Shown: positions 25,336 through 34,113 of the stretch, piece by piece
How the letters are laid out: the number at the start of each line of letters is the position of its first letter
How positions within the stretch are numbered: position 1 is the stretch's first letter
NCBI GenBank assembly: GCA_963828185.1
Contig: CAWHDV010000002.1
Location: 248,001-312,000, forward strand
Direction of reading: 5' to 3'
Length of the DNA stretch: 64,000 bases
Origin: Rhodoblastus sp963828185
GTDB lineage: Bacteria; Pseudomonadota; Alphaproteobacteria; Rhizobiales; Beijerinckiaceae
Notes under the pieces: model-generated
Databases searched by the model: none
Seen by the model: only the letters and a program-made list of their open reading frames with translations
What the model was told of the DNA's origin: nothing
Made by a program: the position numbers and the translations under genes

Positions 25336-26327
25336 TTGTGCGCTCCCTTGCCATGCTTCTGGGCCGCTTCGCGCGCTGCGGCAGCCTCTTCACTCAGCCG
25401 GACATAAAGTTTGCCGGGGACGCGGAAATCCAGCGACACCGCATCTTTTTCGAGAATATGCCCGTCCTGCTCGAGCCGGGCCAGGCTCGCAACCGCCGCC
25501 TTGGGATCGACTTGCGGCAGCATGACTTCCAAGCCCGACTTCATTTTCAGCGTCCAGCGGCGCTGCGACACCAGGATGCCGGCGCCAATCCGGTCGCGAA
25601 TGCCGCCAGCGGCGTCGAGCAGGCCAATGAATTCGTCGAGGCGCAGGTTGGCGCCTTCGCCGACGACGAACGGCAGCTTCTCGAATTTCGGGTCGCGGAG
25701 GACGTCGATCGGAGCGCCGTCGGCCGCGACGATCGAAACCACCCCGTCCTTCTGCCACAGGCCGTAGGGCTGGCGCTCGGTCACCTCGATCACCAGCCGG
25801 TTCGGGAAGAGCTTGCGGACGCTGGCGTTCTTGACGAGCGGCAGGGCCATGAGCTTCTTGCGCATCGCGGCGACGTCGAGGAACAGCAGCGACTGGCGCG
25901 GGTCCACGCCGGCGGTTTCCAGGATCAACTGCTCGCTGAGATCGGTCTGCCCGGCGATGGTGACGGAGCCGACGCCGAAACCCAGCGTCCGCGCGACCAT
26001 GTCGCTCGGGTGGCCGTAATCGCGCACGAATTCGGCGTACTGGCCGTTCTCGTTGACGCCATAAAAGCCGACAGTCGCAAACAGGGCGACGCTCAGCCCG
26101 AGTCCCAGTCCCGGCAAGCCGAGAATTCTGGCGGCCTTTTGCCGCCAGTCTTCGTTTTGCGGGGCGCGATGGCGCGGAAACGATCTGTCACGCGGGGCTT
26201 TGCTCCGGATCGGAGCGGCGTTTTCGAAAACGGCGCCGGACGGCGCGCCGACAAAAACGGCGCGCGGCGCCGCAAGAGCCGGCTCGAGCCCATTTACCGA
26301 TCGCAGGAGGCGTCTTCCACCATCCAT
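25332..26327 (-). CDS. ftsQ: Cell division protein FtsQ
   Basis: A 331-residue bitopic membrane protein of the divisome. After a long basic cytoplasmic region (1-70) there is one membrane helix (about 75-92, LGLGLSVALFATVGFYG). A periplasmic POTRA domain begins near VGSVTIAGQTDLSEQLIL, then the FtsQ beta domain follows. The end is rich in Ala, Lys and His. The ATG at 26327 lies 34 bp inside the end of ddl and has no clear ribosome-binding site, so the true start could be further in; the frame and domain order are secure. Confidence 0.92.
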   Translation of the reverse strand: MDGGRRLLRSVNGLEPALAAPRAVFVGAPSGAVFENAAPIRSKAPRDRSFPRHRAPQNEDWRQKAARILGLPGLGLGLSVALFATVGFYGVNENGQYAEFVRDYGHPSDMVARTLGFGVGSVTIAGQTDLSEQLILETAGVDPRQSLLFLDVAAMRKKLMALPLVKNASVRKLFPNRLVIEVTERQPYGLWQKDGVVSIVAADGAPIDVLRDPKFEKLPFVVGEGANLRLDEFIGLLDAAGGIRDRIGAGILVSQRRWTLKMKSGLEVMLPQVDPKAAVASLARLEQDGHILEKDAVSLDFRVPGKLYVRLSEEAAAAREAAQKHGKGAHN

Positions 26328-27217
26328 TTCACAAGCTCACCGAACGTCATGCCGGCATGTGCGGCCATTTCCGGCGCCAGTGACGTCTCGGTCATTCCGG
26401 GTTGCGTATTGACTTCCAGAACGACGAGTTCGCCCGACCCGAAGGGGCGATCGTCGTAGCGGAAGTCCGTCCTGCTGATGCCCCGGCAACCGAGCGCCCT
26501 GTGCGCCTTGAGTGCCAACTCTTGAATGATTTGGTAAATATTTTCTTTAACTTTTGCCGGAAGTTCGTGAATTGACCCTCCGGGCGCATATTTAGAATCG
26601 AAATCGTACCATTCGCTGGAGACGGACTTGATTTCCGTCACCGCCAGGGCGCGGTCGCCGAGCACGGCGCAGGTCAGTTCGCGGCCGGCGATGTATTTTT
26701 CGGCGAGCATGAGGTCGCCATGCGACCAGTCCTCGCGCAAAAGCTCCTGCGGCGGATGCGAGCATCCCTCCTTGACGATGAACACACCATAGGAAGACCC
26801 CTCGGACACCGGCTTCAGCACATAGGGCGGCGGCAGCACATGCGCCTTGGCCGCCTCGAAGCGGGTGACCACCTTGCCCGCCGGAACGGGCACGCCGGCC
26901 GCCGCCATGAGCACCTTGGCCTTTTCCTTGTTGGCGGCCAGGGCGGAGGCGAGCACGCCGGAATGGGTGTAGGGGATGCGAAGAAGCTCCAGCGCGCCCT
27001 GGATGATCCCGTCCTCGCCGCCCGGCCCGTGCAACGCGTTGAGCGCGACATCCGGCTTGAGCCTGGTCAGGACTTCAGCGACGTCCCGCCCGACATCGAC
27101 CCGCGTGACTTTGAAGCCTTCGGCTTCGAGCGCCTTGGCGCAGGCCTCGCCGGAACGCAGGGAGACGCTGCGCTCGCTCGAAAGGCCGCCCATCAGAACC
27201 GCGACGTGTTTGGTCAT
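26294..27217 (-). CDS. ddl: D-alanine--D-alanine ligase
   Basis: A 307-residue ATP-grasp enzyme joining two D-alanines for the peptidoglycan precursor. Motifs: MGGLSSERSVSLRSG near the N-terminus, ALHGPGGEDGIIQGALE, YVLKPVSEGSSYGVFIV (ATP-grasp lid), GRELTCAVLG, and LEVNTQPGMTETS with metal ligands. The length is typical of the short DdlB type. The ATG at 27217 starts MTKHVAVLMGG. An 86 bp gap with a strong hairpin separates it from murB upstream, one of the few real gaps in the dcw operon. Confidence 0.96.
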   Translation of the reverse strand: MTKHVAVLMGGLSSERSVSLRSGEACAKALEAEGFKVTRVDVGRDVAEVLTRLKPDVALNALHGPGGEDGIIQGALELLRIPYTHSGVLASALAANKEKAKVLMAAAGVPVPAGKVVTRFEAAKAHVLPPPYVLKPVSEGSSYGVFIVKEGCSHPPQELLREDWSHGDLMLAEKYIAGRELTCAVLGDRALAVTEIKSVSSEWYDFDSKYAPGGSIHELPAKVKENIYQIIQELALKAHRALGCRGISRTDFRYDDRPFGSGELVVLEVNTQPGMTETSLAPEMAAHAGMTFGELVKWMVEDASCDR

Positions 27218-27260
27218 GGAATTCGTCCTTCGGTGTTTATGCCGCTTCCGCCGTGAGCTT

Positions 27261-27291
27261 CCCTTGTCGCCCCGCTCGCGGGGAGTAAGGG
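27261..27291. repeat. Intercistronic hairpin between murB and ddl
   Basis: CCCCGC and GCGGGG form a perfect inner stem around TC, and outer CCCTT/AAGGG can extend it. It is placed between two genes of one operon and has no T-run, so it is more likely an RNA-processing or stability site, or a REP-like unit, than a terminator. Confidence 0.55.
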
Positions 27292-27303
27292 ACAGATCGA
27301 GGT

Positions 27304-28233
27304 TTATGCCCTCACGCCGATCCGCTTGATTTCCCAGTGCAGCTCCACGCCGCTCTCGACTAGCACGCGGCGGCGCACCTCGTCGCCGAGGTTTTCGATA
27401 TCGGCGGCTGTCGCCGCGCCGCGATTGATGAGAAAATTGCAATGCATCGGCGACACCTGCGCGTCGCCGACGACGAGGCCGCGGCAGCCCGCCTTGTCGA
27501 TCAATTGCCAGGCTTTTTCGCCCGGCGGATTCTTGAAGGTCGAGCCGCCGGTCTTTTCGCGGATCGGCTGCGATTTTTCACGCGCCTCGGTGATGCGGTC
27601 CATTTCCGCAAGGATCGCTTCCGCTGCGCCCGGCCGCCCCTGGAACAGGGCGCTGGTGAAGATCACGTCTTCCGGCGCGTCGCTGTGCCGATAGGTCATG
27701 CCCATCTCTTCGACCGTGAATGTGCGGATCGCGCCGCTGCGATCCACGCCCCGCGCGGATACCAGCACCTCTTTCGTCTCGCCGCCGTGCGCGCCGGCGT
27801 TCATGCGCAGCGCCCCGCCGATCGACCCGGGAATGCCGCGTAAAAAAGCCAATCCATCAATGCCGGCTTCCGCCGCCGCGCGGGCGACGCGCATGTCGGG
27901 CGCGCAGGCGCCGGCGCGCAGGCGGTGTCCCGGCTCACTGGCGATCTCGCCGAAGGATTTTCCGCCCAGTCTTATCACCACGCCGGGGACGCCGCCATCG
28001 CGGACGATCAGGTTGGAGCCGAGGCCGATGGGCGTCACCGGAACGGCCGGGTCGAGGTTTTGCAGGAAATAGGCGAGGTCGGCCTCGTCGGCCGGGTTGA
28101 ACAGGACTTGCGCCGGACCGCCGACGCGAAACCAGGTGAAAGGCGCCAATTCCTGATTGGCGGCGAGGCGGCCGCGCAGTCGCGGCATTCTCGCGGCCAG
28201 GGCTCCGGCCAGGTCGGGAAACGGCGCCGTCAT
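27304..28233 (-). CDS. murB: UDP-N-acetylenolpyruvoylglucosamine reductase MurB
   Basis: A 309-residue flavoenzyme that reduces UDP-GlcNAc-enolpyruvate to UDP-MurNAc with NADPH. Motifs: TWFRVGGPAQVLF, PIGLGSNLIVRDGGVPGVVI (FAD-binding), LRGIPGSIGGALRMNAGAHG, EMGMTYRHS, and GSTFKNPPGEKAWQLID with the catalytic Ser, ending in NFLINRGAATAADIENL. The length and the Y-loop features fit type II MurB as found in Alphaproteobacteria. It overlaps the preceding amidotransferase gene by 4 bp. Confidence 0.96.
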   Translation of the reverse strand: MTAPFPDLAGALAARMPRLRGRLAANQELAPFTWFRVGGPAQVLFNPADEADLAYFLQNLDPAVPVTPIGLGSNLIVRDGGVPGVVIRLGGKSFGEIASEPGHRLRAGACAPDMRVARAAAEAGIDGLAFLRGIPGSIGGALRMNAGAHGGETKEVLVSARGVDRSGAIRTFTVEEMGMTYRHSDAPEDVIFTSALFQGRPGAAEAILAEMDRITEAREKSQPIREKTGGSTFKNPPGEKAWQLIDKAGCRGLVVGDAQVSPMHCNFLINRGAATAADIENLGDEVRRRVLVESGVELHWEIKRIGVRA

Positions 28234-28961
28234 GCGCAAACGCCTTGCGGGAAGACGGATGCAAGCCAGTCGCCGATGACCCGCGCGCCGAGCGCCGCGG
28301 TCGCCGTCCCATGCTGCGCCGCCTGCTTGCGCAGGCTCGCGGGCTTCACGCCCGCCCGGGACAATTCCGCGGTATGGCCAATCAGCCAGCTCTCGAGCCC
28401 TTCCGGCTCGACTTCGAGATGGAATTGCAGACCGAGCGCGAAAGCGTCGAGCGCAAAAGCCTGGTTGGGGCAGGCCTGCGTGAAGGCGAGGCGCATGGCG
28501 CCGCGCGGCAGGTCGAAATTGTCGCCGTGCCAGTGCAGCACCGGCTGGCCCTCGAGCGGCGCCAGCGACGACGCGAGGCCCTCGGGCGTCAGCGCGAGCG
28601 GCGCATAGCCGATCTCCTTGGCCGGTCCCGGCCCGACGCGCGCGCCGAGCGCCGCCGCCATCAGTTGCGCGCCGAGACAAATTCCCAGCGTCGGCTTCCT
28701 CAAACGCAGCCGCTCGCCGATCAAGGCGGTTTCCTCGATCAGCCAGGGATAATCCTCGACCTCATAGACGCCGATCGGTCCGCCGAGGACCAGCAGCAGG
28801 TCGCAGGCGGCGATTCTGTCTCCAGGCAGCGGCTTCGGCCCGGCCTCGACATAGGCCAGGCTGAAACCCGCCGCCGAAAGGACGGCGGCGAGCGCGCCTG
28901 CGTCCTCGAAGGGGACATGCCTTATGGCGAGGCAGGTCCGGGCGGGCGAAACCTGGCTCAT
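28230..28961 (-). CDS. Class I glutamine amidotransferase (GMP synthase-like domain) inside the dcw operon
   Basis: A 243-residue class I glutamine amidotransferase-like protein. The nucleophile elbow is GICLGAQLMAAALG (Cys near 94), the catalytic His is in LQFHLEVEP (about 181) and the third-residue Glu follows (E-V-E). LVLGGPIGVYEVEDYPWL resembles the GuaA-type family. Such stand-alone domains supply ammonia to a partner or hydrolyse gamma-glutamyl compounds. It overlaps murC by 4 bp upstream and murB by 4 bp downstream, so it is translationally coupled to both. This gene is not part of the standard dcw set, which makes a cell-wall role (for example precursor amidation) worth considering, though only context supports it. 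Confidence 0.85.
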   Translation of the reverse strand: MSQVSPARTCLAIRHVPFEDAGALAAVLSAAGFSLAYVEAGPKPLPGDRIAACDLLLVLGGPIGVYEVEDYPWLIEETALIGERLRLRKPTLGICLGAQLMAAALGARVGPGPAKEIGYAPLALTPEGLASSLAPLEGQPVLHWHGDNFDLPRGAMRLAFTQACPNQAFALDAFALGLQFHLEVEPEGLESWLIGHTAELSRAGVKPASLRKQAAQHGTATAALGARVIGDWLASVFPQGVCA

Positions 28962-30379
28962 GGCGCGCCTTTGCCGGCTTGCCCCGCCGCGAGCTGGTCC
29001 GGCAGGGCATAGGCCCATTGCGTGATGTTGCCGGCGCCGAGCAGCACGACATAATCGCCGGGTTTGGCGAGATCGCGGATCATGTCGGCCAGGTCTTCGG
29101 GCTTCGGCAGCGCGAGGACCTGGCGATGGCCGTGCGCCTTGATCGCCGCCGCCAGCGCGTCCTTGTCGACGCCGTCGATCGGCGCCTCGCCGGCCGCATA
29201 GACATCGGCGACGATGACGCAATCGGCGTCGTTGAAGCAGGTGGCGAACTGGTCGAACAGCGATTGCAGGCGGGTGTAGCGGTGCGGCTGCACCACGGCG
29301 ATGACCTGATTGGTGGTGGACGCCCGAGCGGCGCGTAAAACGGCGGCGATTTCGACGGGGTGATGGCCGTAATCGTCGAAGATCGTCGCGCCGTTCCATT
29401 CGCCGGTGCGGGTGAAGCGGCGCTTGACGCCGCCAAATGACGCGAGGCCTTTCCTGATGTTCTCGACGCCCACGCCGAGCTCATAGGCCACGGCGATCGC
29501 CGCCGTGGCGTTGAGCGCGTTGTGATGGCCCGGCATGGGCATGACCAGATCGCGCAGTTCGACCTCGCGCCCGTGCAAACGGTCGCGGATGGTCACGTTG
29601 AAGCGCGACACGCCGCCTGAAAGGTCGATGTCCGACAGGCGCACGTCGGCTTGCGGGTTCTCGCCATAGGTGACGACGCGGCGATCCTCGATCTTGCCGA
29701 CCAGCTCCTGCACGGTCACGTGGTCGAGGCACATGACGGCGAAGCCATAGAAAGGCAGGTTTTCGACAAAGGCGCGAAACGCCTCCTTGATGGCGTCGAA
29801 CGTCTTGAAATGGTCGAGATGCTCGGGATCGATATTGGTGACCACGGCGACATCGGCCGGCAGTTTCAGGAAGGTGCCGTCGCTTTCGTCCGCCTCGACC
29901 ACCATCCATTCGCCAAGCCCGAGCCGGGCGTTGGTTCCGTAGGCGTTGATGATGCCGCCGTTGATGACGGTGGGATCGAGAGCGCCCGCGTCGAGCAGCG
30001 TCGCGACGAGCGAGGTGGTCGTCGTCTTGCCATGCGTGCCGGCCACCGCGACACATTGCTTGAGCCGCATCAGTTCGGCCAGCATTTCCGCGCGCCGCAC
30101 CACGGGGAGACGTTTTTCGCGCGCCGCCGCCAGTTCCGGATTGTCGCGCTTGATGGCGGTCGAGACCACCACAACCGCGGCGTCGCCAAGGTTTTCCGCG
30201 CTATGCCCGACAAAGACCCGCGCGCCTTTTTCACGCAGGCGCTTGACGTTGGCGTTTTCCGACGCGTCCGACCCCTGGACGTCATAGCCCAGGTTGATCA
30301 GCACTTCGGCTATGCCCGACATGCCGATGCCGCCGATCCCGACGAAATGGATAGGACCAAGATGGGACGGCAATTTCAT
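28958..30379 (-). CDS. murC: UDP-N-acetylmuramate--L-alanine ligase MurC
   Basis: A 473-residue Mur ligase that adds L-alanine to UDP-MurNAc. Motifs: HFVGIGGIGMSGIAEVL at the N-terminus, the ATP loop VAGTHGKTTTTSLVA (about 110-124), EADESDGTFLKL, TNIDPEHLDHF, and GHHPVEIAAVLRAA near 340. These are the standard MurC signatures. Its ATG is at 30379, 27 bp from the murG stop. Confidence 0.97.
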   Translation of the reverse strand: MKLPSHLGPIHFVGIGGIGMSGIAEVLINLGYDVQGSDASENANVKRLREKGARVFVGHSAENLGDAAVVVVSTAIKRDNPELAAAREKRLPVVRRAEMLAELMRLKQCVAVAGTHGKTTTTSLVATLLDAGALDPTVINGGIINAYGTNARLGLGEWMVVEADESDGTFLKLPADVAVVTNIDPEHLDHFKTFDAIKEAFRAFVENLPFYGFAVMCLDHVTVQELVGKIEDRRVVTYGENPQADVRLSDIDLSGGVSRFNVTIRDRLHGREVELRDLVMPMPGHHNALNATAAIAVAYELGVGVENIRKGLASFGGVKRRFTRTGEWNGATIFDDYGHHPVEIAAVLRAARASTTNQVIAVVQPHRYTRLQSLFDQFATCFNDADCVIVADVYAAGEAPIDGVDKDALAAAIKAHGHRQVLALPKPEDLADMIRDLAKPGDYVVLLGAGNITQWAYALPDQLAAGQAGKGAP

Positions 30380-30406
30380 GCGAAAAACTCCAAAACGAAG
30401 GGGCGG

Positions 30407-31504
30407 TCAGAGGCCGGCTGTCTTGAGCGCCAGATCGGCCAGCCTTTCGGCGGCGTCTGGAACGCCTGCGCTCTTGGCCGCAAGCGCGCGCCGCGTCAAG
30501 TCCCTCGGGTCATCGAGCGCCTGGGCGAGCCGCTGCGCCAGCCATTCCGGGGTGAAGGCGATCTGGCGGATGACTTCGGCCGCCCCGGTTTTGGCGAGAT
30601 GCGCGGCGTTGGCCGCCTGGTCGGCGTCGAGCGCATGCGGAAAGGGCACGAGGATCGACGGACGGCCGATCGCCGCCAGCTCCGACACCGTCGAGGCCCC
30701 CGAGCGGCCGATGACCAGGTGCGCCCCGGCCATGCGCTGCGGCAGGTCGGCGAAGAACGGCGCGACATCGTTTTCGACATGCAGGTTCGAATAGGCGCTC
30801 TGCACGCGGAAAAGATCCTCGCCGCGCGCCTGCTGCACGATGACGAGGCGGGCGCGCTGCTCTTTGGTCAGGAGCGCGACGGCCGCCGGCACGACATCCG
30901 ACATGACGCGCGCCCCCTGCGAGCCGCCGGTCACGAGCAGGCGCAGCTTGCCGTCATCGAAGCCCGGATAGGGAAGGCCCGAGGCCTCGATCACCGCCGG
31001 GCGCAGCGGATTGCCGACAGGAACGACGCGGGCGCGCAGGTTTTCCGGCAGGCCCTCGATCTCGGGAAAGCCGGAGGCGATGACCTTCGCCCGCTTGCTC
31101 AAAAACTTGTTGGCGCGGCCCATCACCGCGTTCTGCTCGTGCAGGATCAGCGGGACGCCGCGCAGGGCGGCGGCGAGCGCGGGCGGCACCGTGGGATAGC
31201 CGCCAAACGACACGATCAGGCGCGGCTTGATGTCGCCGAGCAACGCATAAGCCTGGGCCACCCCCTTGGCCAGCGTCAGCGCGGCGGCCGCCTTGCCCTT
31301 GAACGAACCGCCCATCGGCGTCGCGGAAGCGATCTCGTGCACCGCCTCGGCGGGAAAGGCCGCGCCATATTGCAGCGCCCGCTCGTCGGTGGCGAGCCTG
31401 ACCCGCGCGCCGCGCGCGGCCAGCGCGTGCGCGAGCGCCTCGGCGGGAAAGAGGTGACCGCCGGTCCCGCCGGCGGCCAAAAGAATCAGATTGTCTTCGC
31501 TCAT
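30407..31504 (-). CDS. murG: UDP-GlcNAc:undecaprenyl-PP-MurNAc-pentapeptide GlcNAc transferase MurG
   Basis: A 365-residue GT28 glycosyltransferase that makes lipid II at the inner face of the membrane. Motifs: LLAAGGTGGHLFPAEALA (about 7-24), SFGGYPTVPPALAA, HEQNAVMGRANKFLSK, VTGGSQGARVMSD, IGRSGASTVSELAAIGRPSI and PFPHALDADQAANAAHL. The ATG at 31504 overlaps the ftsW stop by 4 bp (ATGA). Confidence 0.97.
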   Translation of the reverse strand: MSEDNLILLAAGGTGGHLFPAEALAHALAARGARVRLATDERALQYGAAFPAEAVHEIASATPMGGSFKGKAAAALTLAKGVAQAYALLGDIKPRLIVSFGGYPTVPPALAAALRGVPLILHEQNAVMGRANKFLSKRAKVIASGFPEIEGLPENLRARVVPVGNPLRPAVIEASGLPYPGFDDGKLRLLVTGGSQGARVMSDVVPAAVALLTKEQRARLVIVQQARGEDLFRVQSAYSNLHVENDVAPFFADLPQRMAGAHLVIGRSGASTVSELAAIGRPSILVPFPHALDADQAANAAHLAKTGAAEVIRQIAFTPEWLAQRLAQALDDPRDLTRRALAAKSAGVPDAAERLADLALKTAGL

Positions 31505-32658
31505 TCCGCCGGGACCCCTTTCGGCACGTTGCTCCCCTGCTCGAACAGCACTTCCGAACGCGGCCGCTTGCGCGTCACGGCGATCAGGAAGCCCATGGCG
31601 ATCCCGAGCGAAATCAGCGACGAGCCGCCATAGGAGATGAACGGCAGCGTCATGCCTTTCGCCGGCATGAGATGCAGGTTGACCGCCATGTTGATCGAGG
31701 CCTGGATGCCGAACAGCAGCAAGAGGCCGGCGCTGGCGAAACGGCAGAACGGATCCTCGTTGTTCGAGGCCTTCAAGAGGCCGCGCAGGACGATGAAGGC
31801 GAATAGCGCGACAATGCCCATGCAGAACAGCAGGCCGAACTCCTCCCCGGTCACCGCGAAAATGAAATCGGTATGCGCGTCCGGCAGGATGCGCTTCACC
31901 GTTCCCTCGCCCGGCCCCTTGCCGAACCAGCCGCCGGATATGAACAATTCCAGCGCCGTATCGACCTGGAACGTGTCGGCTATGCCGCCGGTCTGGCCCG
32001 GATCGATGAAATGCAAGATGCGCGACCGCACATGCGGCACGAAATGATAGGCGACGACAACCGCCGAGGCTGCGAAACCGCCGAGTCCGCCGATCCAGAA
32101 CCAGTGCAGCCCGGCCATGATGAACATGGCGCCCCAGACCAGCGAGATCAGCATGGTCTGGCCGAAATCCGGCTGCAGGATCAGTGGAACGACGGTCATC
32201 GGCAGCAGGAAGAAGGCAAGCCAGTTGCCGGGCACGTCGCGCCGCTTGGCGCCTTCGGAAATCGCCCAGGCGGCGAGGATGACGAAGAACGGCTTGACGA
32301 ATTCCGACGGCTGCACGCCGAGGATCCAGCGCCGCGCGCCCTTGACCTCGTGGCCGAAGGCGAGCGCCGCGAAGATCAGCGCCATCGCGCCGATATAGCC
32401 GATGAGCGCCGAGCGCCGCACATGTCGCGGCGTCATGAAGGAAATGCCGAACATCAGCGCAAGCGACGGGATGAGATACTCCACCTGCCGATTGACGAAG
32501 TGGAAGGGCGGCAAATGCAGGCGGTCCGCGACCGCCGGGCTGGCCGCCATGGTCAGGACGAGGCCCAGGACCACCAGCGCCCCCAAAGCGGCCAGAAGCC
32601 AGCGGTCGACCGTCCACCACCAGTCGGCGATCAGCGAACGCTCCGCGCGCGACACCAT
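31501..32658 (-). CDS. ftsW: Peptidoglycan glycosyltransferase FtsW
   Basis: A 385-residue SEDS protein with about ten membrane helices that polymerises lipid II at the septum with FtsI. Conserved stretches include GHEVKGARRWI, QPSEFVKPFFVILAAW, LQPDFGQTML, the periplasmic loop SGGWFGKGPGEGTVKR, PDAHTDFIFAVTGEEFGLL and LPFISYGGSSLI. It ends with a basic cytoplasmic tail (RKRPRSEVLFEQGS). The ATG at 32658 is preceded by AGGAGGTTTCC. murD lies 33 bp upstream. Confidence 0.97.
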   Translation of the reverse strand: MVSRAERSLIADWWWTVDRWLLAALGALVVLGLVLTMAASPAVADRLHLPPFHFVNRQVEYLIPSLALMFGISFMTPRHVRRSALIGYIGAMALIFAALAFGHEVKGARRWILGVQPSEFVKPFFVILAAWAISEGAKRRDVPGNWLAFFLLPMTVVPLILQPDFGQTMLISLVWGAMFIMAGLHWFWIGGLGGFAASAVVVAYHFVPHVRSRILHFIDPGQTGGIADTFQVDTALELFISGGWFGKGPGEGTVKRILPDAHTDFIFAVTGEEFGLLFCMGIVALFAFIVLRGLLKASNNEDPFCRFASAGLLLLFGIQASINMAVNLHLMPAKGMTLPFISYGGSSLISLGIAMGFLIAVTRKRPRSEVLFEQGSNVPKGVPAE

Positions 32659-32691
32659 GGAAACCTCCTATTCGCGGCCGAAAAGCCCCGT

Positions 32692-34113
32692 TTACGACTG
32701 CGCGTCTTGCGCGCCCTCATTGTGCAGCAGCAGATCGACCTGCTCGCGGAACGCGTCGCCGCGCTTTTCGAAATTGGCGTATTGATCGTAGGACGCGCAG
32801 GCCGGCGACAGCAGCACGACCGGCTCCGGCGCCGAGCTTTGGGCCGCGTCGCGCGCCGCCGCGGCCACCGCCGCGTCGAGCGCGCCGCATTGCTCGAAAG
32901 CGACCTGCCCTTCCAGCGTCCTGGCGAAATCGGCCGCCGCCTCGCCGATCAGGTAGGCTTTTTCGACCCGGCCGAACAAGGGCCGCAAGGCTTCGATCCC
33001 ACCTGCCTTGGCCTTGCCGCCGAGAATCCAGTAGATCGGCTCGAAGCTCGACAGCGCCTTTTCCGCGGCGTCCGCATTGGTCGCCTTGCTGTCGTTGACG
33101 AACAGCACCCGGCCGCTGCGGCCGACCTGCTCCATGCGATGGGCGAGGCCGGGAAAGCTGCGCATGCCCAAGCCGATTTCATCATGCGGCAGACCGAGCC
33201 GTTCGCAGGCCGAGAACGCCGCCGCGGCGTTCTGGCCGTTATGCGCGCCGCGCAGATTTTCCGCGCGTGAGAGGTCGAACAGGCTTTCCTCGAGCGTCTT
33301 GAGCGCCGGCAGCGCGAAGGCGCGGCGCAAACGGCCGGCCTCGCAGCAAACGGTGGCGAGCGCGTTGGGACGGCTGTTGGCGATGCCGACCACCGAGCGT
33401 CCGCCCTTTTTCAGATGCTGGAAAATGGTCTCGCACAGGAAATCATCGCGGCCGACGATGGCGTAGTCGGAGGCCTCGACGAGGCGCTGCTTGATGGCGG
33501 CGTAGTTTTCCATCGTCCCGTGCCGGTCGAGATGGTCTGGCGTGAGATTGAGCAGCACGCCGACGCTCGGATTGAGCGAGGGAGCGAGATCGATCTGGAA
33601 GGTCGAGCATTCGATGACATGGACGCTGGTCGCCGAGGGCGGAGCCAGGTCCAGGACGGGCGTGCCGATATTGCCGCCCATCTGCACGTCATATCCCGCC
33701 TCGCGAAGAATATGCGCGGTCAGCGCCGTGGTCGTGCTCTTGCCGTTGGTGCCGGTGATGGCGACCAGCGGCGCGCCAGGGGCATGGCGGGCGCGCTCGC
33801 GGCAGAAAAGCTCGATGTCGCCGATGATCTCGACACCCGCCGCATGCGCGAGTTCGACGCTCCAATGCGGCCGAGGATGGGTCAGCGGCACGCCCGGCGC
33901 GAGGATGAAGGCGGCGAAATCCGGCCAGTGCGCCTCGCGCAGGTCAACGAGCGAGGAGCCTTCAGCCTCGGCCTTTTCGCGCGAGGCGGCGGAATCATCC
34001 CAGGCCGAGACATGCGCCCCGCCCGCTTGCAGGGCGCGGAGGGTGGACAGGCCCGAGCCGCCGAGGCCGAACAGGGCGACCTTCCTGCCGGAGAAAGTGG
34101 TGACGGGTATCAT
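32692..34113 (-). CDS. murD: UDP-N-acetylmuramoylalanine--D-glutamate ligase MurD
   Basis: A 473-residue Mur ligase adding D-glutamate. Motifs: VALFGLGGSGLSTLRAL (about 12-28), the ATP loop ITGTNGKSTTTALTAHIL (about 119-136), GGNIGTPVLDL, LNLTPDHLDRHGTMENYA, and FVNDSKATNADAAEKAL followed by WILGGKAKAGGIEAL. The ATG at 34113 shares one base with the mraY stop (TGATG), a strong sign of coupled translation. Confidence 0.97.
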   Translation of the reverse strand: MIPVTTFSGRKVALFGLGGSGLSTLRALQAGGAHVSAWDDSAASREKAEAEGSSLVDLREAHWPDFAAFILAPGVPLTHPRPHWSVELAHAAGVEIIGDIELFCRERARHAPGAPLVAITGTNGKSTTTALTAHILREAGYDVQMGGNIGTPVLDLAPPSATSVHVIECSTFQIDLAPSLNPSVGVLLNLTPDHLDRHGTMENYAAIKQRLVEASDYAIVGRDDFLCETIFQHLKKGGRSVVGIANSRPNALATVCCEAGRLRRAFALPALKTLEESLFDLSRAENLRGAHNGQNAAAAFSACERLGLPHDEIGLGMRSFPGLAHRMEQVGRSGRVLFVNDSKATNADAAEKALSSFEPIYWILGGKAKAGGIEALRPLFGRVEKAYLIGEAAADFARTLEGQVAFEQCGALDAAVAAAARDAAQSSAPEPVVLLSPACASYDQYANFEKRGDAFREQVDLLLHNEGAQDAQS

